Assembly (NCBI GenBank): GCA_964449305.1
Contig: CAYUYM010000150.1
Coordinates: 1-8,425 of the forward strand
Direction of reading: 5' to 3'
DNA: 8,425 nt
Origin: CAYUYM01 sp964449305
GTDB taxonomy: Bacteria > Bacteroidota > Ignavibacteria > SZUA-365 > CAYQST01
Below, in pieces: positions 6,134-8,425 of this stretch (its first letter is position 1; the number at the start of each line of letters is the position of its first letter). A model generated the notes under the pieces. The model saw nothing but the letters and a program-made list of their open reading frames with translations, was not told where the DNA came from and ran no database searches. The translations under genes were made by a program, and so were the position numbers.

Positions 6134-8425
6134 TCAGCGAATTCTGCGGACCGAGGGGACCGCGTCGATCTGTTGCCGGGCCACCACCGCGGCGAGACGC
6201 CGGCTCGCGGCCTCGGCCGCCGCCTGGTCCGGCATGCATCCCGCGCGGACCTCGTACCGCACCGCGCCTCCCGCTTTGAGCTCCACCAGTTCGCCGCAGG
6301 GAGTGTCCTGCGCAATCGCCGCAAGCGCGCCCTCCGCATCGCTCCGTTTCGAGAAGCGCCCGATGATGACCTCGAAACGGCAATCCTCAGCGGATCGATC
6401 GCAGGGCTTCAGGACGTGTGGTTTCGTCGTCGGCGGTGGCACGGGCGGCTGTGGTGGGACGGGCGGCTGTGGTGCAGTCGTGTCGGTCGCGGATTGGATG
6501 GCCTGCTGCACGCTGTGTTCTTCGAACTGCGCCCGCCGGGCCTCCTCCACCGCAATCTCAACGCGTGACTCGGCTTCATCGCTGCAGAGGTTGTGCTCGC
6601 CACCAAAATCGCAGTCCTTCCACTGGACACCCTTGCGCGTCAGATCGGCACCTGGCACGGCAATGCTCAGCATCACCGACCGCTGACGCTCGAAGCTCGT
6701 GGGTGCCTTGCTGATGGCGCTTCCGACGCTCAGGAACTCGATCTTGTGGGCAAGCGAGAGTTGTCGGTACTCGTCGATGTTCATGGTCCAGATCCTGTCA
6801 AGCAGCGCTGCGGTGATGAAGGCGCGCAGCTCACTCAGAAGTTGATTGCCTGCAGCACGCCCACCATAGCCCGCGGATCGGAATGGCTGCCCATGGCGCA
6901 TGAAGGGGATGGCATCCTGGGGAGGGATGACCGGTGTGCTGCGGCTGAGAGTGGAATAGTCTGCGCCGGTGTAGATGCAGGAGGCATCCACGGCCCGGGG
7001 GTCCGTGAACCCCAGGAGTGTGAGCCGCACCACTTTGTCCGGCGTGGATGTGTCCCTGATCACATCACGCACCACAGGATGGGTGAGTGCAGATCGGAGC
7101 TTGTCGGTGAGGATGTCGATCGCGTCGTCAACAGAATTCGACCAGCGGATCCGTTCCCTCTCGAATTCCTCGGTGTTGACACAGCCGGCAATCTGACGAA
7201 GCATCGCCTTCAGGTTGAGTTGGTAGACATCACCCTTCAGGTCCGGGAATTTGGCCTTGATGTACGCCTCCACATCCCAGGGGAAGAAGAGCGTCTGCGC
7301 AAGCATCAGGTGGCGGTACTCGTATGTGGATGGCGCCCAGTAGCCCTCGGGGAAGAAGGGGATGTTGAGCACGGGAAAGGTCTGCGGCCGGCCTGGGTTG
7401 AGATAGGCGAGCTCGTCCCAGATGTCAAGTTTGTGGGTGTGGGGAGCGACGCAGGTGAACGGCACGATGAGCACGTCGTGCGAGCTTTTGCGCGATGGGG
7501 GAAGGCCTGTCGCCTCCACATCGAAGGTCCGGATGCCATCGTCGCAGGCCGGGGAGGCGATGCGTGCCTGCGGAACGGTGAATTCGGCGACGCCGTTCTT
7601 CGGCACCGTCGCGGAGAGTTCCGTGCCGGTGAGCCTGTCGTGCAGACGAATGGTGCAGGGTTCCGGGTAGGGCAGGTAGTCGTCGGTGGTCTGGGAGCCA
7701 TCCACGATGGAGGCTGCGCGGAGCCAGGGTGTGACGGAGATGGCAGGGGCCGAGGCATCGATCTGTATCCAGTGGATGTTCCGCCATCTGCCATCGCCGC
7801 GATTGCTGCTCCACAGGAAGAAGTTCCTCCCTGGCGTGAAGAGCGGGTGCACGTCGTCGCTTCCCCGCACGTTGACACCGGGGAAATGCGAGGCCGGCAG
7901 CGGTTCACCGCGCCCCGCCGGGAGCCCGTTCGCTCCGAGGCGTGCACGCCAGATGTCGAAGTCACCGTCAGTGTCTGTGGCGTAGTAGAAGTACCCGTCG
8001 GGACCAACGCAGGGCGAGTCCTCGTTCGCTGCATCGGTGGACACCTGCTCGAGTTTCATCGGGGCGCCCCACACGCCTCCCGTCCGGATGGAGTAATAGA
8101 GATCCGTCGTCTCCCGGCCCCTGCTGGCACGCGACGAGGTGAAGAACAGGATGGCGCCATCGGGCGAGAACACGGGTGTGTCGTCGAAGGCATCGCTGCT
8201 GAGTGCATCGCAGCGCATCACCTTCCATGCACCCGAGCTCAGGGTCATCTCGTAGAGATCGTTGTCGTCGCCACTGCCGCCGGCATGGGGGCGGTTGGAG
8301 ACGAACACCGCGTGATTCGGATCGCGTGGGTCGAAGGCGACGATCCCGTCGCGGAGCTGGCGGCCGTCTGCGCCCGGCGCGGGCGTGAGCGATGCTTCGG
8401 ACATGGGCGCAGGCGCCGCAAAGCC
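6134..8425 (-). CDS. PorE-like envelope protein: PD40 propeller, CRD-like, OmpA-like, SPOR (5' end outside window)
   Basis: The frame is open to the right edge: seven codons (GFAAPAP) precede the first visible ATG at 8404, so the start and probably a signal peptide lie outside. Residues below count from that Met (756 to the TGA). Residues 20-225 hold about four PD40/TolB-like blades, with motifs DDTPVFSPDGAILFFTSSR, EDSPCVGPDGYFYYATDT and HPLFTPGRNFFLWSSNRGD. Residues 247-317 resemble a carboxypeptidase-regulatory or PEGA-like strand domain (IRLHDRLTG, then FDVEATGLP). Residues 455-583 are an OmpA-like domain keeping Asp468 (GFTDPR) and Arg527 (LSELR). A Pro-rich linker (645-658) leads to a SPOR domain (676-752). 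The propeller-CRD-OmpA order is that of PorE of the T9SS, a peptidoglycan-anchored periplasmic protein; the SPOR is extra and no TPR is visible. It is first of the three minus-strand genes seen. Periplasmic peptidoglycan anchoring is the likely role; orthology to PorE is unproven. Confidence 0.88.
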   Translation of the reverse strand, partial: GFAAPAPMSEASLTPAPGADGRQLRDGIVAFDPRDPNHAVFVSNRPHAGGSGDDNDLYEMTLSSGAWKVMRCDALSSDAFDDTPVFSPDGAILFFTSSRASRGRETTDLYYSIRTGGVWGAPMKLEQVSTDAANEDSPCVGPDGYFYYATDTDGDFDIWRARLGANGLPAGRGEPLPASHFPGVNVRGSDDVHPLFTPGRNFFLWSSNRGDGRWRNIHWIQIDASAPAISVTPWLRAASIVDGSQTTDDYLPYPEPCTIRLHDRLTGTELSATVPKNGVAEFTVPQARIASPACDDGIRTFDVEATGLPPSRKSSHDVLIVPFTCVAPHTHKLDIWDELAYLNPGRPQTFPVLNIPFFPEGYWAPSTYEYRHLMLAQTLFFPWDVEAYIKAKFPDLKGDVYQLNLKAMLRQIAGCVNTEEFERERIRWSNSVDDAIDILTDKLRSALTHPVVRDVIRDTSTPDKVVRLTLLGFTDPRAVDASCIYTGADYSTLSRSTPVIPPQDAIPFMRHGQPFRSAGYGGRAAGNQLLSELRAFITAALLDRIWTMNIDEYRQLSLAHKIEFLSVGSAISKAPTSFERQRSVMLSIAVPGADLTRKGVQWKDCDFGGEHNLCSDEAESRVEIAVEEARRAQFEEHSVQQAIQSATDTTAPQPPVPPQPPVPPPTTKPHVLKPCDRSAEDCRFEVIIGRFSKRSDAEGALAAIAQDTPCGELVELKAGGAVRYEVRAGCMPDQAAAEAASRRLAAVVARQQIDAVPSVRRIR
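6149..6379 (-). other. SPOR domain at the C-terminus of the PorE-like protein
   Basis: Residues 676-752 show the two-repeat SPOR pattern. RFEVIIGRFSKRSDAEGALAAI is represented here by its ends: RFEVIIGRF and DAEGALAAI. After a strand (GELVELK) comes RYEVRAGCMPDQAAAEAA, followed by helix RRLAAVV. SPOR domains bind glycan strands stripped of stem peptides. Four cysteines (668, 675, 703, 723) in or just before the domain could form disulfides in the periplasm. Confidence 0.8.
6438..6473. repeat. Two tandem 18-base units encoding a Pro-rich linker
   Basis: Copies at 6438-6455 and 6456-6473 differ at one base of 18 (GGCACGGGCGGCTGTGGT against GGGACGGGCGGCTGTGGT). On the minus strand they encode PQPPVP twice, within the linker joining the OmpA-like part to the SPOR domain. 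The repeat is in frame and a multiple of three, so gain or loss of units would only change linker length. Confidence 0.85.
6656..7042 (-). other. OmpA-like domain with a long internal insertion
   Basis: Residues 455-583 of the PorE-like protein: strand VVRLTLLGFTDPRA, then about 45 residues not seen in typical OmpA domains, then GNQLLSELRAFITAALLD, a strand (IEFLSVGSA) and RQRSVMLSIAV. Asp468 and Arg527 match the Asp/Arg pair that binds diaminopimelate in OmpA-type domains. The insertion contains Cys476 and a Gly-rich stretch (GYGGRAAG). Confidence 0.7.

Noticed and set aside
6438..6473. Tandem repeat as a CRISPR or regulatory array
   Set aside because: There are only two adjoining 18-base copies with no spacers, in frame inside a Pro-rich linker; it is a coding repeat.
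8402..8404. ATG at 8404 as the true start of the PorE-like gene
   Set aside because: The frame is open through to the window edge with an Ala/Pro-rich stretch like the end of a signal peptide, an envelope protein needs an export signal, and only about four blades are visible. The start is more likely upstream.

Overview
The window (8,425 bases, GC-rich, dense coding) looks like a chromosomal piece of a high-GC Bacteroidota/Chlorobiota-type bacterium, for example a Kapabacteria- or Ignavibacteria-like lineage. The main evidence is a protein with a type IX secretion (T9SS) type A C-terminal sorting domain, the abundance of SBBP-propeller and OmpA/PD40 envelope proteins, and the lack of recognisable Shine-Dalgarno sequences before the internal starts. 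The exact lineage is an inference. There are no RNA genes, IS elements, CRISPR arrays or non-coding stretches above 300 bases. The only gaps are 14 bases (1084-1097) and 30 bases (6104-6133).

Layout: a plus-strand gene enters from the left edge and ends at 1083. It encodes a secreted or outer-membrane protein of unknown function. Three minus-strand genes then converge on it and form one apparent operon, read from right to left. The first (6134-8425, cut by the right edge) encodes a PD40 beta-propeller, then a carboxypeptidase-regulatory-like segment, an OmpA-like domain and a SPOR domain, which resembles the T9SS protein PorE with an extra SPOR. The second (3068-6103) encodes a 1,011-residue T9SS cargo: a seven-bladed SBBP propeller, four Ig-like domains, a cohesin-like domain and the sorting domain. 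The third (1098-3071 or 3056) encodes a beta-barrel-like protein with an OmpA-like domain and a C-terminal extension that may hold a second, decayed OmpA-like copy.

How they may work together: the middle protein would be exported through the outer membrane and attached to or released from the surface. Its two neighbours look built to link the outer membrane or periplasm to peptidoglycan. A dedicated surface-display or anchoring module is a reasonable hypothesis but is not shown by the sequence. All four proteins appear to be envelope or secreted proteins. No cytoplasmic enzyme, regulator or visible promoter lies in the window.
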